DNA of 64,000 bases from Pedococcus sp031456495 (GTDB taxonomy: Bacteria; Actinomycetota; Actinomycetes; Actinomycetales; Dermatophilaceae), in NCBI RefSeq assembly GCF_031456495.1, contig NZ_JAVDUW010000002.1, positions 682,001 to 746,000 on the forward strand. Reading direction: 5' to 3'. Under the pieces are notes generated by a model. That model was not told where the DNA came from and made no database searches. It was given only the letters and a program-made list of their open reading frames with translations. Position 1 is the stretch's first letter; every line of letters begins with the position of its first letter. The position numbers were made by a program, and so were the translations under genes. Below, in pieces: positions 51,353-59,567 of this stretch.

Positions 51353-52123
51353 GTGAACAAGGCAGAACTGATCAAGGAGCTCGAGTCGCGCCTGGGCAGC
51401 CGGAAGGCCGCCAGCGAGGCGCTGACCGCTGTCGTCGACGTGATCATCCGTGAGGTCGCCAAGGGCGGCAGCGTCGCGATCACCGGCTTCGGCACGTTCG
51501 AGCAGGCGGCGCGCGCGGCGCGTACCGGTCGCAACCCGCGCACCGGCGCCACCGTCAAGATCAAGAAGACGGTCGTCCCCAAGTTCCGCGCCGGCTCGGC
51601 GTTCAAGGACGTCGTCAAGAACCCGCGCTCGCTGCCGAAGGCGGCCGCTGCCGGTGCCCGTGCCGCTGCCGGGACCGCGACGAAGGCCGCTGCTGCAGGT
51701 GCGCGGAAGGCGACGCCGGCCAAGAAGGCGGCCACCACCACGAAGGCCACCACCGCGAAGTCCGCAGCCGCGAAGTCCACCACGGCGAGGAAGACGACGG
51801 CGGCCAAGACCACCACCGCCAAGACCACCACCGCCAGGAAGACGACGGCCACCAAGGCGGCGTCGGCCAAGAAGGCGACCCCGGCGAAGAAGACCACGGC
51901 GGCCAAGACCACCACCGCCAGGAAGACGACCGCCACCAAGGCCGCCTCGGCCAAGAAGGCGACCCCGGCGAAGAAGACCACGGCGGCCAAGACCACCACC
52001 GCCAGGAAGACGACCGCGACCAAGGCCGCCTCGGCCACGAAGGCGACCCCGGCGAAGAAGGCCACCGCCACGAAGTCCGCGGCGAAGAAGACCACGGCGA
52101 AGCGGACGGCCAAGAAGGCCTGA
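51353..52123 (+). CDS. hupB: HU-family DNA-binding protein with long Lys/Ala/Thr tail
   Basis: 256 residues. Residues 1-92 are a standard HU domain (MNKAELIKELESRLGSRKAA, then GGSVAITGFGTFEQAARAARTGRNPRTG, VPKFRAGSAFKDVV). The remaining 160 residues form a histone H1-like tail of K-A/T-P repeats (KKATPAKKTTAAKTTTARK). This is the HupB/HupS design of actinobacteria, which compacts DNA and can bind RNA. The GTG at 51353 is preceded by GGAGGGGAAG. The tail is encoded by 84-bp tandem repeats that may vary in number between strains. Confidence 0.93.
   Translation: MNKAELIKELESRLGSRKAASEALTAVVDVIIREVAKGGSVAITGFGTFEQAARAARTGRNPRTGATVKIKKTVVPKFRAGSAFKDVVKNPRSLPKAAAAGARAAAGTATKAAAAGARKATPAKKAATTTKATTAKSAAAKSTTARKTTAAKTTTAKTTTARKTTATKAASAKKATPAKKTTAAKTTTARKTTATKAASAKKATPAKKTTAAKTTTARKTTATKAASATKATPAKKATATKSAAKKTTAKRTAKKA
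51839..52090 (+). repeat. Three 84-bp tandem repeats in hupB
   Basis: Units begin at 51839, 51923 and 52007, each coding 28 residues starting KTTATKAASA. The first two are nearly identical at DNA level; the third diverges in its second half. Confidence 0.88.
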
Positions 52124-52140
52124 CCTCCTCCCGCACGGAA

Positions 52141-52174
52141 CGGCGGCCGGCACCCCTCGGGGTGCCGGCCGCCG
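52141..52174 (+). terminator. hupB terminator
   Basis: CGGCGGCCGGCACCCC (52141-52156) with its exact complement (52159-52174), 2-base loop, followed by TCGTCGTTT. One of the strongest hairpins in the window. Confidence 0.85.
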
Positions 52175-52197
52175 TCGTCGTTTGGGATGCTTGCGCC

Positions 52198-53529
52198 ATG
52201 GTGAACTTCCTTCGGGTCGACGGCGGTGCCCCCCTCGTGGGTGACATCGAGGTGCGCGGTGCCAAGAACCTGGTCTCGAAGGCGATGGTCGCCGCACTGC
52301 TGGCGGAAGACCGGTGCCGCCTGCGGGGCGTCCCCGAGATCTCGGACGTCAAGATCGTCTCCGGGCTGCTGGAGCTCCACGGCGTCAAGATCGACTCGAC
52401 CGACCGTGACGGCGAGCTGCTGCTCGACCCCACCAACGTCGAGCAGGCGCACGTCGCCGACATCGACGCCCACGCCGGCACCTCCCGCGTGCCGGTGCTG
52501 CTCTGCGGGCCGCTGCTGCACCGCCTCGGTGAGGCCTTCATCCCCGACCTCGGTGGCTGCCGCATCGGCGACCGACCGATCAACTACCACCTCGACGTGC
52601 TGCGCCAGTTCGGCGCGGACGTCCAGAAGCGGCCCGAGGGGCTGCGGCTCACCGCGCCCAACGGGCTGAACGGCACCCGCATCCAGCTGCCGTACCCCAG
52701 CGTCGGGGCGACCGAGCAGGTGCTGCTCACGGCCGTGCGGGCCAACGGCGTCACCGAGCTGCGCAACGCGGCCGTCGAGCCGGAGATCCTCGACCTCATC
52801 GCCGTGCTGCAGAAGATGGGCGCGATCATCAGCGTCGAGACCGACCGGGTCATCCGGATCGAGGGCGTCGACCGGCTCGGCGGCTACGACCACCTGGCCA
52901 TCCCGGATCGCATCGAGGCGGGGTCGTGGGCCTGCGCCGCGCTCGCCACCAAGGGCGACATCTACGTCCGGGGTGCGCAGCAGCAGGCGATGATGCCGTT
53001 CCTCAACGTGTTCCGGAAGATCGGGGGTGCCTTCGACATCGACGACGAGGGCATCCGCTTCTGGCACGCGGGGGACACCCTGCAGTCACTCGTCCTCGAG
53101 ACCGACGTCCACCCGGGCTTCATGACCGACTGGCAGCAGCCGCTCGTCGTCGCGCTCACCCAGACCACCGGCCTGTCGATCGTGCACGAGACCGTCTACG
53201 AGAACCGGCTCGGCTTCACCGAGGCGCTGGCCGAGATGGGTGCGGTCATCCAGCTCTACCGCGAGTGCCTGGGCGGGTCACCGTGCCGGTTCGGGCGGGC
53301 CAACTTCCGCCACAGCGCCGTCATCTCGGGCCCGACGCCGCTGCGGGGTGCGGAGATCACCGTCCCCGACCTGCGCGGAGGCTTCAGCTACCTCATCGCG
53401 GCGCTCGCGGCCGAGGGGCAGTCGACGGTGCACGGCATCGACCTCATCTACCGCGGCTACGAGCGGTTCTCGGACAAGCTGGACGCCCTCGGCGCCCACT
53501 ACGAGGTCGGCGGCCCCAAGGTCGCCTGA
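52198..53529 (+). CDS. murA: UDP-N-acetylglucosamine 1-carboxyvinyltransferase
   Basis: 443 residues. Adds enolpyruvate from PEP to UDP-GlcNAc, the first committed peptidoglycan step. VRGAKNLVSKAMVAALL holds the conserved Lys-Asn. The active-site loop reads PDLGGCRIGDRP, with Cys at the position that reacts with fosfomycin (mycobacteria have Asp there). The C-terminal EVFENRLGF-like motif is ETVYENRLGFTEALAEMGA, followed by DLRGGFSYLIAALAAEG. ATG at 52198 was chosen over an upstream in-frame start that lies within the hupB terminator. Confidence 0.95.
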   Translation: MVNFLRVDGGAPLVGDIEVRGAKNLVSKAMVAALLAEDRCRLRGVPEISDVKIVSGLLELHGVKIDSTDRDGELLLDPTNVEQAHVADIDAHAGTSRVPVLLCGPLLHRLGEAFIPDLGGCRIGDRPINYHLDVLRQFGADVQKRPEGLRLTAPNGLNGTRIQLPYPSVGATEQVLLTAVRANGVTELRNAAVEPEILDLIAVLQKMGAIISVETDRVIRIEGVDRLGGYDHLAIPDRIEAGSWACAALATKGDIYVRGAQQQAMMPFLNVFRKIGGAFDIDDEGIRFWHAGDTLQSLVLETDVHPGFMTDWQQPLVVALTQTTGLSIVHETVYENRLGFTEALAEMGAVIQLYRECLGGSPCRFGRANFRHSAVISGPTPLRGAEITVPDLRGGFSYLIAALAAEGQSTVHGIDLIYRGYERFSDKLDALGAHYEVGGPKVA

Positions 53530-53545
53530 CCGCCCCCGCCCCACC

Positions 53546-53620
53546 CCGACTTCTTGCCCCGCAGCCGCCGTCCGGGGCCGGATCCGACCCCGAGACGGTG
53601 CGGACCGGGCAAGAAGTCGG
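53546..53620. terminator. Hairpin between convergent murA and cofC
   Basis: CCGACTTCTTGCCC (53546-53559) pairs with GGGCAAGAAGTCGG (53607-53620) around a 47-base, itself GC-rich loop. Probably stops both transcripts. Confidence 0.7.
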
Positions 53621-53659
53621 AAGGAAGGGCGGGGTGGGGTGCGGTGGTGGCCGGGCGGC

Positions 53660-53878
53660 TCAGCCGATGGTCTGGTCGTCGCCGATGCCGACGATCCACA
53701 GCCGGCTGACCGGGCCGCCGGCGCCGGCGAGGTCGATGCTGACCCGCTGCCCGGGACGCAGGTGCCGCAGCGCGCTGGCCGCGAACACCTCACCGCTGAA
53801 GGTGACCTCGCGTCCGTCGTCGAGCAGGGCCGACCCCGACCCGTCCTCCTCGTCGAAGGTGTGCACGCTGGCCTGCAT
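53660..53878 (-). CDS. Possible separate cold-shock-like 72-residue protein inside cofC frame
   Basis: Begins MQASVHTFDEEDGSGSALL and ends GIGDDQTIG; the DGSGSALLDDGREVTFSGEVF pattern resembles a CspA-like OB fold. On the minus strand TACGCT (53885-53890) ends exactly 6 nt before its ATG, the same leaderless layout as other genes here. It therefore may be made alone, in addition to or instead of the CofC fusion. Confidence 0.5.
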   Translation of the reverse strand: MQASVHTFDEEDGSGSALLDDGREVTFSGEVFAASALRHLRPGQRVSIDLAGAGGPVSRLWIVGIGDDQTIG

Positions 53879-54517
53879 GGCTGCAGCGTAGCCACGCCCC
53901 GACAGCACGGCGCCGGTGGCCGCGCCGACACCGAGCGCCAGCGCGGCACGCAGCGCCCCGTCGTCGTCGACGTCCCGGCGCAGCCGCGGCAGGTCCAGCT
54001 CGAGGCGCGTGTGCCCGGCCACCTCGTGCCGCGCCGCCGAACCCTGCCCGAAGGCCGGCACCAGGTCCGCGCCCGGTCCGGCGGTGAGCAGTACCGTGCC
54101 GGTGCCGTCGGCGTCGGGGACCACCGCGCGCTCGTGTGCCGACGCCGCCTCCAGCGCGGCGCGCAGGTCCTCGGCGCGCAGGGACGGCAGGTCGCCGAGC
54201 AGCACCGCGACCGCAGCACCCGGGTCGGCGGCCAGGGCGGCACCGCGGCCGGCCAGCACCGCCGCGTCGAGGCCGCCACCGGGGTCGGCGGCCACGCGCG
54301 CGCCCAGCGTCGTCGCGAGCTGCGCCACCCGGGCGTCCGCGGTGACGACGTGGACGCGGCCACGCGGCATACCGGCCACGCACGCGGCGAGGCAGTCGGT
54401 GGCGAGGGCGAGCGCCAGCTCGGCCCGGTCGACACCGGTCGGCGGGTGCAAGCGGGTCTTGGCGGCAGGGCCGCCCTTGACCGGGACGACGAGCTGCCAC
54501 GGCGGGGATGCGGTCAT
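53660..54517 (-). CDS. cofC: 2-phospho-L-lactate/PEP guanylyltransferase with C-terminal extension
   Basis: 285 residues as one open frame. The first ~210 are CofC (F420 synthesis): VVPVKGGPAAKTRL with the nucleotide-binding Lys, ALATDCLAACV, AVLLGDLPSLRAEDL with the metal Asp, and LELDLPRLRRDVDDDGAL near the end of the domain. CofC proteins normally stop about there; here no stop occurs and the frame runs into a cold-shock-like module that has its own ATG and -10 (see next entry). Either a fusion or two overlapping products. Start ATG 54517. Confidence 0.85.
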   Translation of the reverse strand: MTASPPWQLVVPVKGGPAAKTRLHPPTGVDRAELALALATDCLAACVAGMPRGRVHVVTADARVAQLATTLGARVAADPGGGLDAAVLAGRGAALAADPGAAVAVLLGDLPSLRAEDLRAALEAASAHERAVVPDADGTGTVLLTAGPGADLVPAFGQGSAARHEVAGHTRLELDLPRLRRDVDDDGALRAALALGVGAATGAVLSGRGYAAAMQASVHTFDEEDGSGSALLDDGREVTFSGEVFAASALRHLRPGQRVSIDLAGAGGPVSRLWIVGIGDDQTIG

Positions 54518-54613
54518 CAGGGCGATCGTCCCAGTGCTGGCGAGGCCGCTCGACACCGACCCCTCGACCCGCGAGGATGCCCATGCACAACCCCCACCGG
54601 AGATGGAGAGCAC

Positions 54614-55375
54614 GTGGCCCCCCGCAGCCGTGACCCGCTGCCGTTCGCCTACCGAGCCGTCGTCGCGATCCTGCGGCCGCTGCTCATGGTCCTGACCCGG
54701 CGCGACTGGCACGGTGCCGAGAACCTCCCGCGGGAGGGCGGCTTCGTCGCGACGCCGAACCACCTCTCCTACACCGACCCGCTGGTGTTCGCCCACTTCA
54801 TGCTCGACAACGGGCGACCGGCGTTCTTCCTCGGCAAGGAGGGCGTGTTCCGGGTGCCCGTCGTGGGGGCGATCCTGCGTGCCGCGCAGCAGATCCCGGT
54901 CTACCGCAACACCGGCAAGGCGGCGGACGCGTTCCGCGCGGCCGTGGCGGCGGTGCAGGAGGGCAAGGCCGTGGGCGTGTACCCCGAGGGCACGCTGACC
55001 CGCGACCCCGACCTGTGGCCGATGGTCGGCAAGACCGGTGCCGCGCGCATCGCCCTGGCCACGCGCTGCCCGGTCATCCCGGTCGCCCAGTGGGGGCCGC
55101 AGGAGCTGCTCGCGCCCTACAGCAGGAAGCTGCGCCTCCTGCCCCGCAAGACGATGCACGTCACGGCCGGTCCGCCCGTCGACCTGTCCGACCTGTACGA
55201 CCAGCCGGTGACCTCGACGCTGCTCCGGGAGGCGACCTCGCGGATCATGGCCGCACTCACCGTCCAGCTCGAGCAGATCCGCGGCGAGCAGGCGCCCACC
55301 GAGCGGTTCGACTCCCGCACCCACGGCCTCCCCGAGACCGGCAACTTCCGCCGTTCCCAGCGGGGTGGTCGGTGA
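54614..55375 (+). CDS. 1-acyl-sn-glycerol-3-phosphate acyltransferase family protein
   Basis: 253 residues of PlsC type. The acyltransferase motif H-x4-D is in TPNHLSYTDPLVF, with GKEGVFRVPVVG and the substrate motif VYPEGTLTRDPDLWP following. It transfers an acyl chain to lysophosphatidic acid at the membrane; which acceptor is used is not certain. GGAGAG before the GTG at 54614 supports the start. Overlaps gpsA by 4 bases, which fits joint phospholipid supply. Confidence 0.88.
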   Translation: MAPRSRDPLPFAYRAVVAILRPLLMVLTRRDWHGAENLPREGGFVATPNHLSYTDPLVFAHFMLDNGRPAFFLGKEGVFRVPVVGAILRAAQQIPVYRNTGKAADAFRAAVAAVQEGKAVGVYPEGTLTRDPDLWPMVGKTGAARIALATRCPVIPVAQWGPQELLAPYSRKLRLLPRKTMHVTAGPPVDLSDLYDQPVTSTLLREATSRIMAALTVQLEQIRGEQAPTERFDSRTHGLPETGNFRRSQRGGR

Positions 55376-56370
55376 GCACCGCAGCGGTTTTCGGCACGGG
55401 CAGCTGGGGGACCGCGTATGCCGCCGTGCTCGCCGACGGGGGAACCCCCGTCCGCATGTGGGGCCGCCGGCAGGAGGCCGTCGACCAGGTCAACGCCGGC
55501 TGCAACCGCGACTACCTCCCGGACCTCGCCCTCCCGCCCACGGTGACCGCCACCACCGACCCGGAGGAGGCCGTCAGCGGTGCCGACATCGTCGTGCTGG
55601 CCGTCCCCTCCCAGACGCTGCGGACCAACCTCGCGACCTGGGGGCACGTCCTCGGCGACGCCAAGGCGGTCGTGTCGCTGATGAAGGGCGTCGAGCTCGG
55701 CACCACGAAGCGGATGAGCGAGGTGATCCACGAGGCCGGTGGCGTCCCGCAGGACCGCATCGTCGTCGTGTCGGGGCCCAACCTCGCCCCCGAGATCGCC
55801 AAGAAGCAGCCGGCGGCCAGCGTCGTCGCGTGCGTCGACGAGTCGGTCGCGGACATGGTGGCTCGTGCCTCGAACCCGCCCTACTTCCGCCCGTACACGA
55901 ACACCGACGTCGTCGGCACCGAGATCAGCGGCGCCGTCAAGAACGTCATCGCCCTCGCGGTCGGCATGGCCGAGGGGCTCGGCATGGGCGACAACTCCAA
56001 GGCGTCGATCATCACCCGCGGCCTGGCCGAGACGACCCGGCTGGGGCTCGCGCTCGGGGCGGACGTCATGACGTTCGCGGGCCTCGCGGGGGTGGGCGAC
56101 CTCATCGCCACGTGCATGTCGCCGCTGTCGCGCAACCACACGTTCGGGGTCAACCTCGGCAAGGGCATGTCGGTCGCCGAGGTCGTCGCGGTCACCAGGC
56201 AGACGGCCGAGGGCGTGAAGTCCTGCGAGTCGATCCTGCAGCTCGCGCACGAGCACGACGTCCGGGTGCCGATCATCGAGCAGGTGGCGGCCGTCGTCCA
56301 CGACGGGCGCTCGCCCAAGGACGTCGTCGGCGCGCTCATGCAGCGCGAGCTCAAGAACGAGACCGACTGA
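55372..56370 (+). CDS. gpsA: Glycerol-3-phosphate dehydrogenase [NAD(P)+]
   Basis: 332 residues. Reduces dihydroxyacetone phosphate to sn-glycerol-3-phosphate for lipids. NAD loop AAVFGTGSWGTAYAAVLAD, SLMKGVELGTTKRM, SGPNLAPEIAKKQPAASVV, the catalytic Lys region GAVKNVIALAVGMAEGL, and GVGDLIATCMSPLSRNHTFG are conserved. The GTG overlaps the acyltransferase stop (GTGA), so translation is coupled. Confidence 0.96.
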   Translation: MSTAAVFGTGSWGTAYAAVLADGGTPVRMWGRRQEAVDQVNAGCNRDYLPDLALPPTVTATTDPEEAVSGADIVVLAVPSQTLRTNLATWGHVLGDAKAVVSLMKGVELGTTKRMSEVIHEAGGVPQDRIVVVSGPNLAPEIAKKQPAASVVACVDESVADMVARASNPPYFRPYTNTDVVGTEISGAVKNVIALAVGMAEGLGMGDNSKASIITRGLAETTRLGLALGADVMTFAGLAGVGDLIATCMSPLSRNHTFGVNLGKGMSVAEVVAVTRQTAEGVKSCESILQLAHEHDVRVPIIEQVAAVVHDGRSPKDVVGALMQRELKNETD

Positions 56371-56386
56371 CGGGTCGCCCGCCGGG

Positions 56387-57511
56387 TCAGGCGTGGCGCA
56401 GGGCCTGGTCGAGGTCGCGCCAGAGGTCGTCGACGTCCTCGATGCCGACCGACAGGCGCAGCAGGTTCTCGGGGGTGGTCTCGGGCTCCAGGACGTGCCG
56501 GCGACGGCGCTCGACCTGCGACTCGACGCCGCCGAGGCTGGTGGAGTGGCTCCACAGCCGGACGGCCGCCGCGACGCGCTCGGCGGCCTCGGGCCCGCCG
56601 ACGACCTCGAGGGACACCATCGCCCCGAAGCCGGGGTAGCGGACGCGCTCCACGGACGGGTGGCCGTGGAGCCGCTCGGCCAGCGCCGCGGCATTCGTGG
56701 TGGCGCGCTCGAGCCGCACGTGGAGGGTGCGCAGCCCGCGCAGGGCCAACCAGGTCTCCATCGGGCCGGCGATGGCCCCGCCGAGCAGGCGGTGGTGCTC
56801 GAGCCGGTCGTGCAGCGCCCGGCCCGCCTCGGTGGCGGCGGTGACGGTGGCGCCGAGGATGAGGTCGCTGTGCCCGCTGAGGTACTTGGTCACCGAGTGC
56901 ACGACGACGTCGACGCCGAACGACAGCGGCTGCTGGCCCAGGGGGCTGGCGAAGGTGTTGTCGCACACGGACAGGACGCCGCGCTCGCGGGCCGCCGCGG
57001 CGATGGCGGGCAGGTCGGCCACCTCCAGGAGCGGGTTGCTCGGCGACTCCAGCCAGACCAGGGCGGCGCCGTCGAGCGCCGCGACGACGGCGGCGGTGTC
57101 GGTGAGGTCGACCCAGCGCACCTCGTGGCTGCCGTCGCGCTCGGCGTCGAGCAGCGACGCGACGGTGCCGTTGTAGGCGGTCTTGGAGGCGACGACGGGG
57201 CTGCCGTGGGGCGCCAGGGACAGGGCGGCGCTCACGGCCGCCATGCCGGAGGCGAACACCAGCGCGTCGCCGCCCTCGAGGCTGCCCAGGGCCTCCTCGA
57301 ACGCCGACCACGTCGGGTTGCCGCCCCGGGCGTACCCCTGCGGTCCGCCCGCCGCATACGTCGAGGACAGCTCCAGGGGAGGGCTGACGCCGGCGCCCGG
57401 GACGCGAGCCGGGCGCCCGAGCGCCACCACGCGCGAGGCGGGGGACAGGTCGTCGTGAGCGGCGTCGTGCGCCGCGGTCCCGGGCACGTCGGGCAGGTCG
57501 TGGGAGGTCAC
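56387..57511 (-). CDS. Trans-sulfuration PLP enzyme (cystathionine gamma-lyase/synthase family)
   Basis: 374 residues of Cys/Met metabolism PLP fold. GYARGGNPTWSAFEEALGSLEGGDALVFASGMAAVSAAL, the Asp region WLESPSNPLLEVADL, the PLP Lys in VVHSVTKYLSGHSDLILG and the C-terminal HSTSLGGVESQVERRRRH are present. Lyase and synthase members cannot be separated by eye; cystathionine gamma-lyase is the usual label in this neighbourhood. The GTG at 57511 follows TACGCT (minus strand, 57518-57523) by 6 nt. Converges on gpsA, divergent from ddl. Confidence 0.87.
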   Translation of the reverse strand: MTSHDLPDVPGTAAHDAAHDDLSPASRVVALGRPARVPGAGVSPPLELSSTYAAGGPQGYARGGNPTWSAFEEALGSLEGGDALVFASGMAAVSAALSLAPHGSPVVASKTAYNGTVASLLDAERDGSHEVRWVDLTDTAAVVAALDGAALVWLESPSNPLLEVADLPAIAAAARERGVLSVCDNTFASPLGQQPLSFGVDVVVHSVTKYLSGHSDLILGATVTAATEAGRALHDRLEHHRLLGGAIAGPMETWLALRGLRTLHVRLERATTNAAALAERLHGHPSVERVRYPGFGAMVSLEVVGGPEAAERVAAAVRLWSHSTSLGGVESQVERRRRHVLEPETTPENLLRLSVGIEDVDDLWRDLDQALRHA

Positions 57512-57517
57512 GCGGCC

Positions 57518-57523
57518 AGCGTA
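57518..57523 (-). promoter_or_regulatory. -10 hexamer TACGCT of the trans-sulfuration gene
   Basis: TACGCT ends 6 nt before the GTG start on the minus strand. The divergent ddl has its own TACGCT at 57567-57572, 8 nt from its ATG. Confidence 0.45.
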
Positions 57524-57580
57524 GGCGTGGGGCGCGGCGGGTGAGGGCGCGGGCCACCGGGCGGGATACGCTCGTCGGCG

Positions 57581-58714
57581 ATGAGCACCGACCAGCCCAC
57601 GCCCCGCAAGCCGCGCGTCGCCATCGTCTTCGGCGGCCGCTCCTCGGAGCACGCGGTCTCGTGCGCGACGGCCGCGGGCGTCATGCGCGCGATCGACCGC
57701 GACACCTACGACGTCATCCCGATCGGGATCTCCCGCGAGGGCCACTGGGTGCTCTCAGACGGCGACCCCTCGCGGCTCGAGCTCACCGCCACGGCCACCC
57801 CCGAGGTGGCCGCGGACAGCGGCGCCGGCGTCGTCGTGCCGCTGGCCACGACCAACCGCACGCTGACGACGTTCGAGGCGCAGGAGATCCCGCGCGACCT
57901 CGGTGAGGTCGACGTGGTCTTCCCGTTGCTGCACGGGCCGTTCGGTGAGGACGGCACGATCCAGGGCATGCTCGAGATGGCCGACATCCGCTACGTCGGG
58001 TCGGGCGTCCTCGCCTCCGCCGCAGGCATGGACAAGCACTACATGAAGGTGCTCTTCGCGGGGGCCGGGCTCCCGGTCGGTCCGTATGTCGTGGTCACCG
58101 ACGTGCAGTGGCGCCGCGACAAGGCGGCGGCCATGGAGGCCGTCGCGGCGCTGAAGTACCCCGTCTTCGTGAAGCCGGCGCGGGCCGGGTCCAGCATGGG
58201 CATCTCCAAGGTGTCCGACCCGGAGGCGCTCGAGGGCGCCATCGAGATCGCCCGCCAGCACGACCGCAAGGTCGTCGTCGAGCAGGGGATCGTCGGCCGC
58301 GAGATCGAGTGTGCGGTGCTCCAGGGGCGGGGCACCGACGGCCCGCGGGTGTCGCACGTCGGCGAGATCGAGGTGACCGTCGAGGGCGGGCACGAGTTCT
58401 ACGACTTCGAGGCGAAGTACCTCGACGAGGGGGCGGTGCTGTCGTGCCCGGCGGACGTCCCCGACACCGTGTCCAAGGAGGTGCAGCGGCTCGCGGCCGC
58501 CGCGTTCGAGGCGCTCGGGTGCGAGGGGCTGGCGCGGGTCGACTGCTTCTACACCGACGCCGGTGACGTCGTCATCAACGAGATCAACACGATGCCCGGC
58601 TTCACGCCGCACTCGATGTACCCGCAGATGTGGGAGGCGACCGGCCTGTCCTACCGCGACCTGATCGACGAGCTGATCCAGCTCGCGCTCGAGCGCCCCG
58701 TCGGCCTGCGGTAG
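57581..58714 (+). CDS. ddl: D-alanine--D-alanine ligase
   Basis: 377 residues of ATP-grasp enzyme, making D-Ala-D-Ala for peptidoglycan. N-terminal VAIVFGGRSSEHAVSCATA, central VFPLLHGPFGEDGTIQGMLE, ATP-binding FVKPARAGSSMGISKV, and the metal loop VVINEINTMPGFTPHSMYPQMW. TACGCT precedes the ATG by 8 nt. Length is normal for the long actinobacterial form. Confidence 0.95.
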   Translation: MSTDQPTPRKPRVAIVFGGRSSEHAVSCATAAGVMRAIDRDTYDVIPIGISREGHWVLSDGDPSRLELTATATPEVAADSGAGVVVPLATTNRTLTTFEAQEIPRDLGEVDVVFPLLHGPFGEDGTIQGMLEMADIRYVGSGVLASAAGMDKHYMKVLFAGAGLPVGPYVVVTDVQWRRDKAAAMEAVAALKYPVFVKPARAGSSMGISKVSDPEALEGAIEIARQHDRKVVVEQGIVGREIECAVLQGRGTDGPRVSHVGEIEVTVEGGHEFYDFEAKYLDEGAVLSCPADVPDTVSKEVQRLAAAAFEALGCEGLARVDCFYTDAGDVVINEINTMPGFTPHSMYPQMWEATGLSYRDLIDELIQLALERPVGLR

Positions 58715-58717
58715 CCC

Positions 58718-59191
58718 TCAGGAGCAGTGGCGGCCGTTCTGGGGGAGGGCCTTCGCGGCCGGGCCGAACGCGGGCAGGAGGAGCGGCTCGGGGGCGTACG
58801 CCTTGGGGACGAGGACCTCGATCGCGGGGTCGGTGCCGAACGTCGTGAACCGGGCGCCGTCGGACAGCTGCTCGACCACCCAGCCGACGCCGTCGACGTC
58901 GAGGCACTCGTCGGTCGTCGGGCCGAGCGCAGGCAGGCCGCACCGCGCGACGACGGCGGGGTCGCCCCAGGCGCGGGTGCGGGCGGACGCCGGCGAGGTG
59001 TCGACGCCGTCCCGGCCGGCGACGCGCTGCGGCCACGCCCGGGACGCCGCGTCGCAGCCGGTGCCGGCGTAGTCCGGCACGGCGACGTCGACGCCGCGTG
59101 GCCACACGGCATACACGACAGCGCCGGCCGTCCCGAGGATCAGGAGGCCGGCGGCTGCCAGGAGCGCGCGCCGACGCGCGGCGCGGCGCAC
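58718..59191 (-). CDS. DUF3515 family exported/membrane-anchored protein
   Basis: 157 residues. An N-terminal basic stretch and one hydrophobic segment (ALLAAAGLLILGTAGAVVYAVW) form an anchor or signal; the rest is extracytoplasmic with four Cys (GTGCD, ARCGL, DECLD, RHCS), probably disulfide-bonded. The position beside ddl and thiL is where DUF3515 genes usually lie in actinobacteria. Its function is unknown. The GTG at 59191 nearly touches the stop of the Lrp-like gene, so they share a transcript. Confidence 0.78.
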   Translation of the reverse strand: MRRAARRRALLAAAGLLILGTAGAVVYAVWPRGVDVAVPDYAGTGCDAASRAWPQRVAGRDGVDTSPASARTRAWGDPAVVARCGLPALGPTTDECLDVDGVGWVVEQLSDGARFTTFGTDPAIEVLVPKAYAPEPLLLPAFGPAAKALPQNGRHCS

Positions 59192-59192
59192 G

Positions 59193-59429
59193 TCAGACGT
59201 GGACGACGGTGCAGGTCAGCGTGCGGGTGATGCCTGCGACGTCCTGGATCTTGGCGATGACGAGCTTGCCCAGCTCGTCGACGGTGTTGGCCTCGACGCG
59301 GGCGATCACGTCGTAGGGACCGGTGACGTCCTCGGCCAGGACCACCCCGGCGATGCCTGCGATGGCCTCGGCCACTGTCGCCGCCTTGCCGACCTCGGTC
59401 TGGATCAGGATGTAGGCCTGGACCACCAC
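59193..59429 (-). CDS. Lone Lrp/AsnC ligand-binding (RAM) domain protein
   Basis: 78 residues: MVVQAYILIQTEVGKAATVAEAIAG, then the GPYDVIARVEANTVDELGKLV motif typical of the Lrp/AsnC C-terminal domain. No DNA-binding part exists, so it may sense an amino acid as a dimer or higher oligomer and act on another protein. Upstream of DUF3515 by 1 base, same strand. Confidence 0.85.
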   Translation of the reverse strand: MVVQAYILIQTEVGKAATVAEAIAGIAGVVLAEDVTGPYDVIARVEANTVDELGKLVIAKIQDVAGITRTLTCTVVHV

Positions 59430-59567
59430 GTGACACCTCTGCTTCCTGGTTGGCCGGGACGAGCGTCCCGAGAGAACCTGCCGCGGCGGGGCGCCACGGT
59501 GACCCAGACGCTACCGTGCCCGTGTCCCACCCGTCTCCCCAGGACCCCGTCACAAGGAGGTCACGCC

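Noticed and set aside
51839..52090. Possible CRISPR array or minisatellite
   Set aside because: The repeats are contiguous, in frame and code for the HU tail; there are no spacers. No CRISPR array is seen elsewhere.
49657..53067. Minus-strand frame of about 1136 codons over leuCD, hupB and murA
   Set aside because: Antisense of four solid genes; the repetitive part mirrors the hupB tandem repeats.
59430..59567. TPP riboswitch before thiL
   Set aside because: The gap is about 140 bases and lacks the conserved CTGAGA/ACCTGAT-type core that a thi-box requires.
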